56,791 bases of DNA, from the NCBI GenBank assembly GCA_902787955.1, contig CADAIJ010000011.1:1-56791 (forward strand), read 5' to 3'. The notes beneath the pieces were generated by a model. The model saw only the letters and a program-made list of their open reading frames with translations, was not told the DNA's origin and searched no databases. Positions 1 to 8,721 of the stretch are shown one piece after another; the first letter of the stretch is position 1, and each line of letters begins with the position of its first letter. The position numbers and the translations under genes were made by a program. This stretch comes from an uncultured Erysipelotrichaceae bacterium (GTDB lineage Bacteria; Bacillota_I; Bacilli_A; RFN20; CAG-826).

Positions 1-10
1 TCCTTTCTAA

Positions 11-156
11 GTAGCATCAGGTATCAATATTTTATCAATTGAAGAGGTAAATAAAACGAGTCGTGAAGATTTGTTGCATTTAATTTTTCAATTAAGGAAA
101 ACTATTATTAATTCTTGTCTAACAAAGTATTTATGTTATAATTTGACTTTGCATAT
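11..156 (+). promoter_or_regulatory. Upstream region and promoter of tRNA-Cys
   Basis: A sigma-A-like promoter is visible: TTGTCT at 115-120, a 16-nt spacer, and TATAAT at 137-142, with the tRNA starting 15 nt after the -10 box. A reading frame is open from position 11 into the tRNA without a start codon; I take it as chance or a gene remnant. Confidence 0.6.
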
Positions 157-231
157 GGCTCCGTAGCCAAGAGGCTAAGGCAACTGACTGCAACTCAGTG
201 ACCGTGGGTTCGACTCTCACCGGAGCCTCCA
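157..231 (+). tRNA. tRNA-Cys (GCA)
   Basis: The acceptor stem GGCTCCG (157-163) pairs with CGGAGCC (221-227), followed by discriminator T and an encoded CCA (229-231). The anticodon stem ACTGA/TCAGT closes a 7-nt loop CTGCAAC with anticodon GCA, which reads cysteine codons. The T-loop TTCGACT is present. The short variable loop and encoded CCA are normal for Bacilli. Confidence 0.95.
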
Positions 232-286
232 GATTGAAATAAGCTTTGATACTAGTAGTGTCGAAGTTTTTTCTTTATAAAATAAA

Positions 287-307
287 AAGGGCTTTTAACT
301 AGCCCTT
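287..307 (-). terminator. Terminator of the leftward PH-domain gene
   Basis: The arms AAGGGCT and AGCCCTT enclose a 7-nt loop. Read leftward, the hairpin is followed by a T-rich tract. The 5' arm contains the last codons and TAG stop of the gene, so the terminator overlaps the coding end. Confidence 0.75.
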
Positions 308-949
308 ATAATCTGTGTTATATCCGTGATTCTCTTTTGGTCTAAGATCATTAGGGAAAGAGATATCGGATTTAATATCATTAATAACTTGTTGGATTCT
401 TGAAGAATATTGATATGGATTATCGATATCTTCTAAGCATATAGCTTGAGTGGCGCTTCTAATATAGACATCCCCCACTTTAAACATGCGGTCGAATATT
501 CCCACTTTTACATTTACCGTAGCGATATCAGGATAGAATAAGAATTTATAGTCAATTCCAATGATTCCAGAACGGACAATGATGCGCTTATTAGTGAGAT
601 AATAATTGATGTTTTTATAGCCCGCTAAACGTCTGACAATGTTACCAATATAAAGCCAGACTGGGATGAGATGAATTAAGAAGAAGAATATAAGTCCCAC
701 CACAAATGGACCAATCTGTTCGTAGAGGTTATTGGAAAAGATAAAAGAGATAAATATTCCATCAAATATACCCCAAATTAAGGCGAGAGGTAAGCCTTTA
801 AAGAATGATTCAAGCATGAAGACTTTACGGTTAGGAACTAAAGAGACTAAGATCTTTTCTCCTTCCGTTAAAATGTCTTCAACTTTGTTCTTTTTGATAT
901 CATTTACATCAAAAGTATTTTCATTAATTTCCATATATTTTTTACACAC
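299..949 (-). CDS. PH-domain (bPH_2/DUF304-like) membrane protein
   Basis: This 216-residue protein has two hydrophobic segments (about residues 50-73 and 82-106) followed by a bacterial PH-like domain (about 110-190) with the characteristic run YYLTNKRIIVRSG, as in YdbS/YdbT-type proteins. Such domains sit on the cytoplasmic membrane; their ligand is usually unknown. The start is uncertain: a GTG at 949 opens the frame 4 nt after the upstream stop, and an ATG five codons in (934) is equally plausible because neither has a clear ribosome binding site. It follows the 542-aa anchored protein by 3 nt, so the two are surely cotranscribed, suggesting a shared envelope role. Family assignment is fairly safe; the cellular function is not known. 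Confidence 0.75.
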   Translation of the reverse strand: MCKKYMEINENTFDVNDIKKNKVEDILTEGEKILVSLVPNRKVFMLESFFKGLPLALIWGIFDGIFISFIFSNNLYEQIGPFVVGLIFFFLIHLIPVWLYIGNIVRRLAGYKNINYYLTNKRIIVRSGIIGIDYKFLFYPDIATVNVKVGIFDRMFKVGDVYIRSATQAICLEDIDNPYQYSSRIQQVINDIKSDISFPNDLRPKENHGYNTDYKG

Positions 950-952
950 TTT

Positions 953-2581
953 CTAGTTCTTTGTTTTTAAAGAAATAACACCTTCAGCAGAGATATTATC
1001 TCCTTTTAAGGAGATTTCTGCACCACCTCTAGCTTCAATCGCTGCTCTTACAGTTGGAGAAATGCCATTAGAGAAATCAAGAGTTAAAGTCTTCGCATTT
1101 TTATCGATACTAAACCAGTCAGAAGTAACGGTTTCACTAATTAAATCAAAAATTGAATTCTTAAATCCATCGGTGGCTTCATTCGTACCAAAATAAACTT
1201 TTTCAATACCAAGAACTAATTTATAATCATCGTTTCCTAAATGCTTATCCACCGCATCAATTGCGACTTTAGTTCTATAACCATTAATGGAGATTGACGC
1301 AACAAAATAGATGTAATCATTAACGATGTTAGAATAGAAATTATCAAGGGTAATAACGTTATATTTTTTAACACCATTATCTTCACCTGAGAAAGAATAA
1401 CTATAACCAATTAAATCTTCACCAAGGAAGGAATCATCTAAGATGTTTTCGGAGATATTAGCGATTTCACCAGTGGTTGCAATTGCAAGAGGATCAGCGC
1501 TTTCCATGAGTTTTTCTTCGATAGATTTATCAGTGGTTAACTCTTCACCATATCCTTTATAAGCGGTCTTATCGCCAATTTCCAAAGAGGATAAATCTAA
1601 GGTATCAATATAGGATTTAACATCCGCGTTAACTCTATCATATCCATAATAGAAATAATCAAAAGCATAGTCAGCGTGAGCTAAATCAACAATATTAGCG
1701 TTTAACGCAGCAACTGTTTTATCTTTTGGACCTAAGATTGGATAACCATTTTCTTTATTTTCATCTTCATAATTAGGAACATTATGGAGAGAGGTTAAAT
1801 CAATAGCGACATCTAAGGCGGTAGTATCATTATGGGAGATATTGATTAAATCAAATTCCACAAAGTTATCAATCATCGCTCCGAAAATAGAAGCGTCGGT
1901 TTGATCTGCAAGCATCTTTTTAACATTTTGAATAAGTTCAGATTTTACTAAAGTAATCTTACGGTTAGATAAATCACTATGTGCGGTCATTCCTAAGCTA
2001 GAGAACATTTGTTCAATTGAATTATCATTAATCGCACTGGAAAGAAGACCAAGCGCTAAAGATTCAAGTCCACCGAGTCGACCTAATTTAATTGATTTAA
2101 GTGTCATGACGATTGATTCATCGCTTCCATTTCCTTCATGAGCAACATTAAGAATTAAATAGACTCTAGTAGTGAAAACTGGAGAAGCAACTCCTACAGA
2201 AGCAGATAAAATATAATCATTTCCGCTGATAGAGAAGGAGGTATTATAAATCTTCGCATTTTCTAAATCTTTACCCATGGCTTTATAGACCATGTTATTG
2301 ATGCTATCTAAAGATAGATTAACGTCAATCTTACCTGTGGAACCGGTATTATCAAAAGCACGTAAGGCTAGATTAGAGATTTCTTTTTCAGGTTCATAAC
2401 TTGGGTTTGGAGTAAAGTCATTCTTCGATGGATCAAAGAAGAAAGCGTAAAGTAATCCAACTGGAAGGATAACCACCAAGAATAATGGGATGAAGATTCC
2501 TAAGAAGATTTTTAGACCTTTATGGGATTTTTTCTTCTCGTCTTTATTGGTTTCGTTTTTATTACCGTTTTCGATTTTCAT
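953..2581 (-). CDS. Membrane-anchored extracytoplasmic protein, unknown
   Basis: This 542-residue protein begins with a charged cytoplasmic stretch (1-23, rich in K and E), then one membrane segment (about 24-50), then about 490 residues predicted outside the cell with no cysteine-rich or catalytic motif that I recognise. The type II topology resembles anchored scaffolds or lipid-binding domains. It is followed 3 nt later by the PH-domain gene. The upstream WYL regulator gene ends 82 nt before it, with a hairpin in between, so it may be partly independent or read through. I do not recognise the family, and no enzymatic role can be supported. Confidence 0.6.
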   Translation of the reverse strand: MKIENGNKNETNKDEKKKSHKGLKIFLGIFIPLFLVVILPVGLLYAFFFDPSKNDFTPNPSYEPEKEISNLALRAFDNTGSTGKIDVNLSLDSINNMVYKAMGKDLENAKIYNTSFSISGNDYILSASVGVASPVFTTRVYLILNVAHEGNGSDESIVMTLKSIKLGRLGGLESLALGLLSSAINDNSIEQMFSSLGMTAHSDLSNRKITLVKSELIQNVKKMLADQTDASIFGAMIDNFVEFDLINISHNDTTALDVAIDLTSLHNVPNYEDENKENGYPILGPKDKTVAALNANIVDLAHADYAFDYFYYGYDRVNADVKSYIDTLDLSSLEIGDKTAYKGYGEELTTDKSIEEKLMESADPLAIATTGEIANISENILDDSFLGEDLIGYSYSFSGEDNGVKKYNVITLDNFYSNIVNDYIYFVASISINGYRTKVAIDAVDKHLGNDDYKLVLGIEKVYFGTNEATDGFKNSIFDLISETVTSDWFSIDKNAKTLTLDFSNGISPTVRAAIEARGGAEISLKGDNISAEGVISLKTKN

Positions 2582-2617
2582 TATTTAAAATCCTCACTAT
2601 TGTTAATTATAGAAAAA

Positions 2618-2638
2618 TGTCTACCCTAAGGATAGACA
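2618..2638 (-). terminator. Hairpin after the WYL gene
   Basis: Leftward, TGTCTATCC and GGGTAGACA form a 9-bp stem (one G-U) with a TTA loop, followed by TTTTTCT. It lies between the WYL gene and the next leftward gene, leaving only about 36 nt for a new promoter, so it may be a leaky terminator that sets expression of the downstream pair. Confidence 0.65.
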
Positions 2639-2663
2639 AATTATAGTTAATTTAATAGAGATT

Positions 2664-3659
2664 TTAAAGAGGACGATAATATTTCCTCTGAATTTCCTTC
2701 ATCATGATGAGAAGTTTACGTTTTAAAGATTGAGGTTCAACGATATTTGTTTCTTTTAAATGGTTCATGAGGAAGTTAGCAATCGCAGTTTGATTCCCCT
2801 TAATCTTAGCGTATAGCACTTTATCTTTATAATAAATAAAGGCGTTTTCTCCAAATGTTTCATAAATTGAAGCGATAACTTTTGGAGTGTCTAAAGTTAG
2901 TTCGGCGTTAATGATATCTCCACCTTCAAGATAGATTTGGTTATTTAAGAATTCTTCGATAGAGAAATCTTTCATATCGGAGCTTAGTTCTTCTAGAGGT
3001 GTTAACTTTTCATCTTTTAAGGTGAGATTAGTTAATTTTTCAACTTTAAAGATTTGAAGTAATCTAGTTTCTCCTAGATAATTACCTAAAAGGTAATATT
3101 TACCATAGTTATTGATAAGATAATATGGAGAGACGATATATTCAAGACCATCATCACGGAGAATCTGGTTCGCTTTCTTATCGTAATCTAAATAATTAAA
3201 GCCAATCTTTTTATTAAGTCTAATCGCTGTGTTAATGATTTTGATGTTTTCATAAAGCGAGTTCATATCTTGATCAACAATCTTTTTAGATGAAGTGAGG
3301 TTTTTAAATTCATCACGTTCATATTTAGAAAGATTAGACATGATTTTACGAGTGAGCTTATGAGCTTTCTTATTATCGATATTTTTAGAGGAAAAGATTC
3401 CATCAAGTAAATAGTAAGCATCTTCTTTAGTGATGTTGCGTTTAATATAGGCGTAACCACCTTTAGAAGATTTCTTTAATTCAAAACCATTTTCTTGAAG
3501 GAGTTCTAAAGAATATGAAACTGATTTTCTTTCAAGTGAAAGATTAAATTCTTTCTGGACTAAATCAATTATTTCTTGCTGTGTTAAAAAATGGTTCTCG
3601 TCACTATATTCTTCAAGAACTTTTTGAATTAAGATAATCGAACTTTTTTTGCTTTCCAT
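2664..3659 (-). CDS. WYL-domain transcriptional regulator
   Basis: This 331-residue protein has an N-terminal winged helix-turn-helix (about 1-65) and a central WYL domain (about 140-230) around SPYYLINNYGKYYLLGNY, which matches the usual YYL...YLLG pattern, followed by a C-terminal WCX-like extension. WYL domains typically sense ligands, often nucleic acids or nucleotides, to control the attached DNA-binding domain. No strong ribosome binding site precedes the ATG; the promoter -10 ends only 8 nt before it, suggesting a leaderless mRNA. It heads the leftward group with the anchored and PH-domain proteins, which may be its targets, though that is only inference. Confidence 0.85.
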   Translation of the reverse strand: MESKKSSIILIQKVLEEYSDENHFLTQQEIIDLVQKEFNLSLERKSVSYSLELLQENGFELKKSSKGGYAYIKRNITKEDAYYLLDGIFSSKNIDNKKAHKLTRKIMSNLSKYERDEFKNLTSSKKIVDQDMNSLYENIKIINTAIRLNKKIGFNYLDYDKKANQILRDDGLEYIVSPYYLINNYGKYYLLGNYLGETRLLQIFKVEKLTNLTLKDEKLTPLEELSSDMKDFSIEEFLNNQIYLEGGDIINAELTLDTPKVIASIYETFGENAFIYYKDKVLYAKIKGNQTAIANFLMNHLKETNIVEPQSLKRKLLIMMKEIQRKYYRPL

Positions 3660-3667
3660 CTAATATA

Positions 3668-3697
3668 ATTGTAACAAAACCTATAAATATTTGTAAA
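3668..3697 (-). promoter_or_regulatory. Promoter of the WYL gene, probably leaderless
   Basis: Leftward, a -35 TTTACA (3697-3692), an 18-nt spacer and a -10 TACAAT (3673-3668) end 8 nt before the start codon. That places the transcription start at or next to the ATG. Confidence 0.5.
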
Positions 3698-4010
3698 TAA
3701 TAAAGTGTCCTATTTTAGGGACATCGTATTATTCATATAATAAATTATATAAAGACAAGATAATTTAAGGCGTTTAAGAAATTAGTGCAAGAGAAGATAA
3801 AACTATACAGTGTACAAAAATCAGTTTTGCCTTCTCCCCCACTTTTCCTTATATTTTTAAGAAATATTTAATCCTAATAAGTCTCATTATAAAAGCCTTT
3901 AATAAGATGAAAATGAATGAAAAATTAATCATTAAGCAAAATGCTTTAAATTTATAAATTTATTACGCTATAATTATTGAGTTGACTTCTCGTTAAGGAG
4001 CTTACCTTAT
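3698..4010 (+). promoter_or_regulatory. Intergenic region with hairpin and promoter of the FAD dehydrogenase
   Basis: An imperfect hairpin lies at 3791-3836: GAGAAG and AAAACT pair with AGTTTT and CTTCTC, and the loop carries ACAGTGTAC. A -10 box TATAAT is at 3969-3974 and AAGGAG at 3995-4000, ten bases before the ATG at 4011. A GTCC...GGAC short inverted repeat lies near 3708-3723. I see no gene here. Confidence 0.45.
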
Positions 4011-5432
4011 ATGGAATATGATGTAATAATTGTTGGCGCAGGCCCAAGTGGTTATATGTGCGCTTATGAACTGGCTAATAAAAAGCCAGATTTAAAAATT
4101 CTTCTTGTGGAAAGAGGAAGAGATATCTACACCCGTAAGTGTCCTGTTTTAGAGCATAAGATTGAAAAATGTCCAGTTAACCAAAAAGGTTATCGTGGCT
4201 GTTTTCCAGCTTGCTCTATTACTTCCGGTTTTGGCGGAGCAGGCGCTTATAGTGATGGTAAATTTAATATCACAACTGAATTCGGTGGTTGGTTAACTGA
4301 CTACATGGATAGTGATGAACTTATGTCTATCATCGATTATGTTGATAAGATTAATCTCTCTTTTGGAGCGACTAAGGTCTTAACTGATCCAGACACTCCT
4401 AAAGTTAGAGAAATCGAACATCGAGCGATGTCTGTCGGGGTTAAATTACTCCGAAGTAAAGTTAGACATTTAGGAACTGAAGAAAATATTAAAATCTTAG
4501 GCCGTATCTATGAATCTTTAAAAGGAAAAGTAGATATGAAGTTTGCCACTCGTGTAACGGATATCTTAGTAAGTAAAGATAAAATTATTGAAGGGGTTAG
4601 ACTTGAAAACGGCGAAGAAATTCATGCTAAATATGTCGTTTTAGGCGTTGGAAGAGAAGGCTCTAAATGGCTAAACGAATTATTTGAAAGATACGGCATT
4701 GAAATGAATCAAACCCAAGTTGATATTGGGGTTCGTGTTGAATGTCCAAATATGGTCATGGAAGAAATTAACACTAATCTATATGAAGGTAAATTCTTAT
4801 ATAAGACCAGTGTTGGTTCCACAGTTAGAACATTTTGTTCTAATCCAGGTGGCCATGTCGTTATGGAAAACTATGAAGGGGTTGTTAATGTTAACGGCCA
4901 TAGCTATAGTGATTCCTCTTTAAAATCAAATAACACTAACTTTGCTTTACTTGTCTCTCATCATTTTGAAGAGCCATTTAAAAAGCCAAATGAATACGCC
5001 TTAAAAGTGTCTTCTTTAGCAAACCAACTCGCCTGTGGAAGTGTTATCGTTCAAAAGTATGGCGATATTAAGTTAGGAAGAAGAAGCACTCCTAAACGTA
5101 TTAAAGAAGGCTTTGTTATTCCAACCTTAAAAGAAGCTGTTCCAGGTGATTTAGCTTTAGCCTTACCTTATAAAACAATGAGATCAATTATTGAAATGAT
5201 TGAAGTCTTAGATAAAATCACTCCGGGGATTGCGACTGAACACACCCTTTTATACGGGGTTGAAGCTAAATATTATAGCGCGCACCCAAATATGGATAAT
5301 AACTTAGAAGTTACTGGCTTAAAGAACCTCTATGTTGGAGGAGACGGCGCAGGTCTTACTCGTGGCCTTGCTCAAGCTTCTGCTTGTGGGGTTTATATTG
5401 CTCGTAACATCATTAAGAAAGAAGGAAAATAA
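4011..5432 (+). CDS. FAD-dependent dehydrogenase, COG2509 type
   Basis: This 473-residue flavoprotein begins with the dinucleotide-binding motif GAGPSG (residues 9-14) after a short beta strand, followed by an acidic residue ending the second strand (LLVERG). A cysteine-rich stretch (CPVLEHKIEKCPVN, CFPAC) and GFGGAGAYSDGK are typical of uncharacterised FAD-dependent dehydrogenases of COG2509. The C-terminal GGDGAGLTRGLAQASACG motif is the second FAD contact. The substrate is unknown for the family. The next gene begins 1 nt after the stop, so they are translationally linked, which suggests a shared pathway with the F420-ligase-like protein. Confidence 0.85.
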   Translation: MEYDVIIVGAGPSGYMCAYELANKKPDLKILLVERGRDIYTRKCPVLEHKIEKCPVNQKGYRGCFPACSITSGFGGAGAYSDGKFNITTEFGGWLTDYMDSDELMSIIDYVDKINLSFGATKVLTDPDTPKVREIEHRAMSVGVKLLRSKVRHLGTEENIKILGRIYESLKGKVDMKFATRVTDILVSKDKIIEGVRLENGEEIHAKYVVLGVGREGSKWLNELFERYGIEMNQTQVDIGVRVECPNMVMEEINTNLYEGKFLYKTSVGSTVRTFCSNPGGHVVMENYEGVVNVNGHSYSDSSLKSNNTNFALLVSHHFEEPFKKPNEYALKVSSLANQLACGSVIVQKYGDIKLGRRSTPKRIKEGFVIPTLKEAVPGDLALALPYKTMRSIIEMIEVLDKITPGIATEHTLLYGVEAKYYSAHPNMDNNLEVTGLKNLYVGGDGAGLTRGLAQASACGVYIARNIIKKEGK

Positions 5433-5433
5433 G

Positions 5434-6630
5434 ATGGGAAAATATGTTGGTACTATTTCTCGCGGTATTCGTTTACCAATCATTAAAGAAGGTGATGATT
5501 TAGCTAATATCGTTACTGAATCTGTTCTTTTAGCAGCGAAAGATGAACCATTTACTTTAAATAATAGAGACGTTATTGCGATTACAGAATCAGTTGTGGC
5601 AAGAGCGCAGGGAAACTACGCAAGCGTGGATGATATCGCTAAAGATATTTCAACTAAGTTTGGTAAAGATTCCACAATTGGTGTTATCTTCCCAATTTTA
5701 TCTCGTAACCGTTTTGCTATTCTTCTTAAAGGATTTGCAAGAGGAGTTAAAAAGATTGTTTTAATGCTTTCTTATCCGTCTGATGAAGTTGGTAATGCTT
5801 TACTTACTTTAGATGAAGTTGACGAAAAGAATGTTAATCCATATAGTGATGTTCTTTCTTTAGAAAGATATAGAGAATTATTCGGCCATAAAGTCCATGA
5901 ATTTACAGGCGTGGATTATATTGATTATTATGTTGATTTAATTAAAAAAGAAGGCGCGGAAGTTGAAATTATTTTTGCTAACCAAGCTAAAGCAATCTTA
6001 GATTACACTGATAAAGTTTTAACCTGTGATATCCATACCCGTAATAGAACTAAACGCATCTTAAAAGAAAGAGGCGCTAAGCTCGTTTATGGTTTAGATG
6101 ATATTTTAACTAGTAGCATTAACGGAAGTGGCTATAACAAAGATTATGGTTTACTTGGTTCTAATAAAGCTACTGAAGAAAAAGTTAAATTATTCCCAAG
6201 AGACGCAGAAGAACTTGTAAACGATATTCAAGCTAAGGTTTACGAAAAGACCAATAAGTTACTTGAAGTCATGGTATATGGCGATGGCGCATTTAAAGAC
6301 CCTCAAGGAAAGATTTGGGAACTCGCTGATCCAGTTGTATCTCCATTCCACACTAAAGGCTTAAAAGGCACTCCTAATGAACTTAAACTTAAATTCCTCG
6401 CTGATAACGAATTCAAAGATTTAAAAGGTGAAGAACTTAAGAAAGCAATTCAAGATAAGATTAAAGAAAAAGAACAAAATTTAGTGGGTAAGATGGCTTC
6501 TGAAGGTACAACTCCTCGTCAACTTACTGATTTAATTGGTTCTTTATGTGATCTTACTAGTGGATCTGGCGATAAAGGAACCCCAGTTGTCTTAGTTCAA
6601 AACTATTTTAGAAATTATAGTGAAGATTAA
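5434..6630 (+). CDS. F420-0:gamma-glutamyl ligase-like protein
   Basis: The protein is 398 residues from the ATG at 5434, chosen because AAGGA lies just upstream and because longer versions overlap the preceding gene in another frame. It resembles the CofE/FbiB-type gamma-glutamyl ligase superfamily: an N-terminal domain (RGIRLPIIKEGDDL...), a central VVARAQGNY segment, and a C-terminal YGDGAFKDP...ADPVVSPF region. In methanogens and actinobacteria this fold adds glutamate to coenzyme F420, but Bacilli of this kind are not expected to make F420, so the acceptor is probably something else. It is tightly coupled to the FAD dehydrogenase gene. The superfamily call is moderately secure and the substrate is open. 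Confidence 0.7.
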   Translation: MGKYVGTISRGIRLPIIKEGDDLANIVTESVLLAAKDEPFTLNNRDVIAITESVVARAQGNYASVDDIAKDISTKFGKDSTIGVIFPILSRNRFAILLKGFARGVKKIVLMLSYPSDEVGNALLTLDEVDEKNVNPYSDVLSLERYRELFGHKVHEFTGVDYIDYYVDLIKKEGAEVEIIFANQAKAILDYTDKVLTCDIHTRNRTKRILKERGAKLVYGLDDILTSSINGSGYNKDYGLLGSNKATEEKVKLFPRDAEELVNDIQAKVYEKTNKLLEVMVYGDGAFKDPQGKIWELADPVVSPFHTKGLKGTPNELKLKFLADNEFKDLKGEELKKAIQDKIKEKEQNLVGKMASEGTTPRQLTDLIGSLCDLTSGSGDKGTPVVLVQNYFRNYSED

Positions 6631-6647
6631 TTATTTTTTAGTTTAAT

Positions 6648-6953
6648 ATGCCAACACTTGAAGAAATAAATAAGAAGAAAGCCGAACTTGAAAGACTTCT
6701 TAAAGAAAAAGAGAAGGATTTAAAAGAAGATAACTATAAGCAAGAGATTGCTATTTTAAAGGGCACAATTAGAACTAAGGATGTTAATATCGAGCTTAAA
6801 GATGCTGAAATTGATGTTTTAAAGCAAGAAAGAACAATCTTACTTAATAAATACAATAAGAAGCTTAGAATGATGTTTTATATTCTTATTGGTTTAGGAG
6901 CTGTGGCTTTAGGTTTACTTGTGGCCTTAATACTTGTATTAGTACTTAAATAA
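6648..6953 (+). CDS. Coiled-coil, C-terminal tail-anchored small protein
   Basis: This 101-residue protein is a highly charged heptad-like coiled coil (about residues 3-75, rich in K, E and L) followed by one C-terminal membrane helix (about 77-100) with nothing after it. That makes it a tail-anchored cytoplasmic coiled coil. It starts 17 nt after the ligase-like gene with no clear ribosome binding site, so it is probably the last gene of that operon. The family is not recognised. The IS110 insertion lies directly downstream and may have separated it from former neighbours. Confidence 0.6.
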   Translation: MPTLEEINKKKAELERLLKEKEKDLKEDNYKQEIAILKGTIRTKDVNIELKDAEIDVLKQERTILLNKYNKKLRMMFYILIGLGAVALGLLVALILVLVLK

Positions 6954-7038
6954 AGCTGTCCGGTAATATGTCAAGCGATAAAAACAGCAAATATTAGTTA
7001 ATTTCATTTCAGTTTAGAAAAACTGTTAATGATAAAAG

Positions 7039-7056
7039 GCCTTAAGAGATTAAGGC
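7039..7056 (-). terminator. Terminator after the IS110 transposase
   Basis: GCCTTAA and TTAAGGC form a perfect 7-bp stem with a 4-nt loop; leftward it is followed by CTTTTAT. Confidence 0.65.
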
Positions 7057-7086
7057 AAAAATTGTTCTTTGAAAATTATTATGTAG

Positions 7087-8358
7087 TTAATTACTCTTGT
7101 TTGGATTAAAGAGTTGTTCCTTGCTTGCTAAGGTATAAATAAGTCTAACTAGTTTACGAGCAGTTAAAACCAAAGCGCGAGGGTGCTGGTGGATTTTAAC
7201 TTCAATGTATTTCTTTTGATAATATTCTTTATATTCTGGAACATATAACTTAACCATATTCGCTGCTTCAATAACGTAGTAGCGTAAATATGTATTGCCA
7301 GCTTTTTGCATCGGAGTGTTTTCTGAATCATATTTACCAGATTGATCCTTTTTCCAAGACAAGCCGATATATTTAGCTAATGCTGAATCATCATCAAAAT
7401 CTTTAAAAGAACCAACTTCAGCTAATATACCAGAAGCGAATATCGGTCCAATTCCTGGAATAGATAATAAAGATTTATATTCATTTGAATTATCTAATCC
7501 AAGGACGAGATATTCGATTTGTTTATCAATTTCATCAATCTCTTTTTCAAATGTATCAATCAGTCTTAATGATGATGCAATAGCAAGATTAACTGGTTTA
7601 TAAGCGGCCTTATCTAATCTATAACTTGCTCTAGCGGCAGCCTTTAATGTGGCGGCAACTTCTTTAGGATCACCAAAACGATTCTTACTTGATTTAATAA
7701 TAAAATCTGTGAGTTTATCAATTGGAGTCTTAACGATTTGTTCTATTGTTTTATATTTAAGTAGCACTTCAACTGCAGTATTAGTAAAACAATTTAAGAA
7801 AGTATCATAATCATGTTCTTTGTTATTAAATTCAGAGAACTTAATAAAGATATTTGATATTACATATTGTTTCTCTTTATTGAGCATATCAACAATATGT
7901 TTGCGATGTCTTGTTAGTCTTTGTAAAGCAAGCCTTTGACTTCCGCGATAAGGAGTTAACTCTTTGCATCTTCCAACTCGAGCAAAATCAGCAAGAATAA
8001 AAGCATCTTTTGGATCGGTTTTAGAAGTATCGATATAACTCTTGGCGTAATTCTTAACCATCTTAGCGTTTACCACATAAACGATGACATCGAACTTAAG
8101 AAGTGCGTGAGAAGTAGATAAGTAATTAGCTATATGATAAGAAAAGACTCCAGTCGATTCTAAAACGATAATGATATCTTTCAAATCGTTTTTGATACAT
8201 AGTTCAACGAGTTTACTTTCTAACTCTTGAGCGCCTTCTTGATTATTTTTGAAGGAGGAATTGATTAATTTCTTAGATTCAAAATTTAAGGCACATACTT
8301 GATTAGAATTCTTAGAAACATCAATGCCTACATAGAGAGTTGTCAGTGGTTCTGACAT
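7087..8358 (-). CDS. IS110-family DEDD transposase
   Basis: This 423-residue recombinase has the N-terminal RuvC-like DEDD domain: D13 in GIDVSK, E67 in LESTG, and D115 and D118 in TDPKDA. The C-terminal Transposase_20 domain contains IPGIGPIFASGILAEVG, then IGLSWKKDQSG with a candidate catalytic serine at S340, then KAGNTYLR. Length and motifs are complete, so the enzyme is probably intact. IS110 transposases act with a bridge RNA from the non-coding end of the element to choose donor and target. GAAAGAGGTG lies just upstream of the ATG and is a good ribosome binding site. Confidence 0.95.
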   Translation of the reverse strand: MSEPLTTLYVGIDVSKNSNQVCALNFESKKLINSSFKNNQEGAQELESKLVELCIKNDLKDIIIVLESTGVFSYHIANYLSTSHALLKFDVIVYVVNAKMVKNYAKSYIDTSKTDPKDAFILADFARVGRCKELTPYRGSQRLALQRLTRHRKHIVDMLNKEKQYVISNIFIKFSEFNNKEHDYDTFLNCFTNTAVEVLLKYKTIEQIVKTPIDKLTDFIIKSSKNRFGDPKEVAATLKAAARASYRLDKAAYKPVNLAIASSLRLIDTFEKEIDEIDKQIEYLVLGLDNSNEYKSLLSIPGIGPIFASGILAEVGSFKDFDDDSALAKYIGLSWKKDQSGKYDSENTPMQKAGNTYLRYYVIEAANMVKLYVPEYKEYYQKKYIEVKIHQHPRALVLTARKLVRLIYTLASKEQLFNPNKSN

Positions 8359-8369
8359 AAATAATCACC

Positions 8370-8640
8370 TCTTTCTTGGTAACTTTATTTCATCTTAGGT
8401 TCCTAGCCACGAAAGACAATAACAACCTCGCCTATAAGAACTTCGCTTATGATGGCCGTAGCAAGCATAGAATCATAAGTCTGATCAGCGTCCGAGTAAG
8501 AAATGGGAACATTCGTGCAGGTTTGCAAGCTTTAAGAGCAATCAAGGTTGCAGGGGACTCAAGCACATTACCATTGGATGTAGTTACCATAAAAACTATA
8601 TCACTAGAAACCCAAGATGAGTAAGATGACCCTACGTGGG
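8370..8640 (-). ncRNA. Candidate IS110 bridge RNA region
   Basis: The stretch between the transposase start and the element's outer end is non-coding in its own direction and about 280 nt long, the position where IS110-group elements carry their bridge RNA. Short self-complementary stretches occur, for example GCTTGC/GCAAGC. I could not place the two guide loops without flanking target comparisons. The rightward 82-codon frame here looks like chance. Confidence 0.4.
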
Positions 8641-8721
8641 GTCAGTATCAATAATGTCAATTTCGATAATTTTTACTGCTCATCTCAACTGACATTCATA
8701 TGATACGAGGGGCAAAGATAT

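Larger units (their letters stand above)
6960..8700 (-). mobile_element. IS110-family insertion sequence (ends not resolved)
   Basis: The element comprises a DEDD transposase gene (8358-7087), a leftward terminator (7039-7056) and about 340 nt of non-coding sequence upstream of the transposase. IS110 elements have no long terminal inverted repeats and usually make no target duplications, so I cannot fix the ends from sequence alone; the stated limits are approximate. A hairpin GACCC/GGGTC at 8628-8643 may be near the left end. Confidence 0.7.

Noticed and set aside
11..160. Open frame running into the tRNA gene
   Set aside because: No start codon, overlaps the tRNA promoter and tRNA; likely chance.
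8376..8624. Rightward 82-codon frame inside the IS110 leader
   Set aside because: It lies antisense to the element, shows no recognisable domain and overlaps the expected bridge-RNA region.
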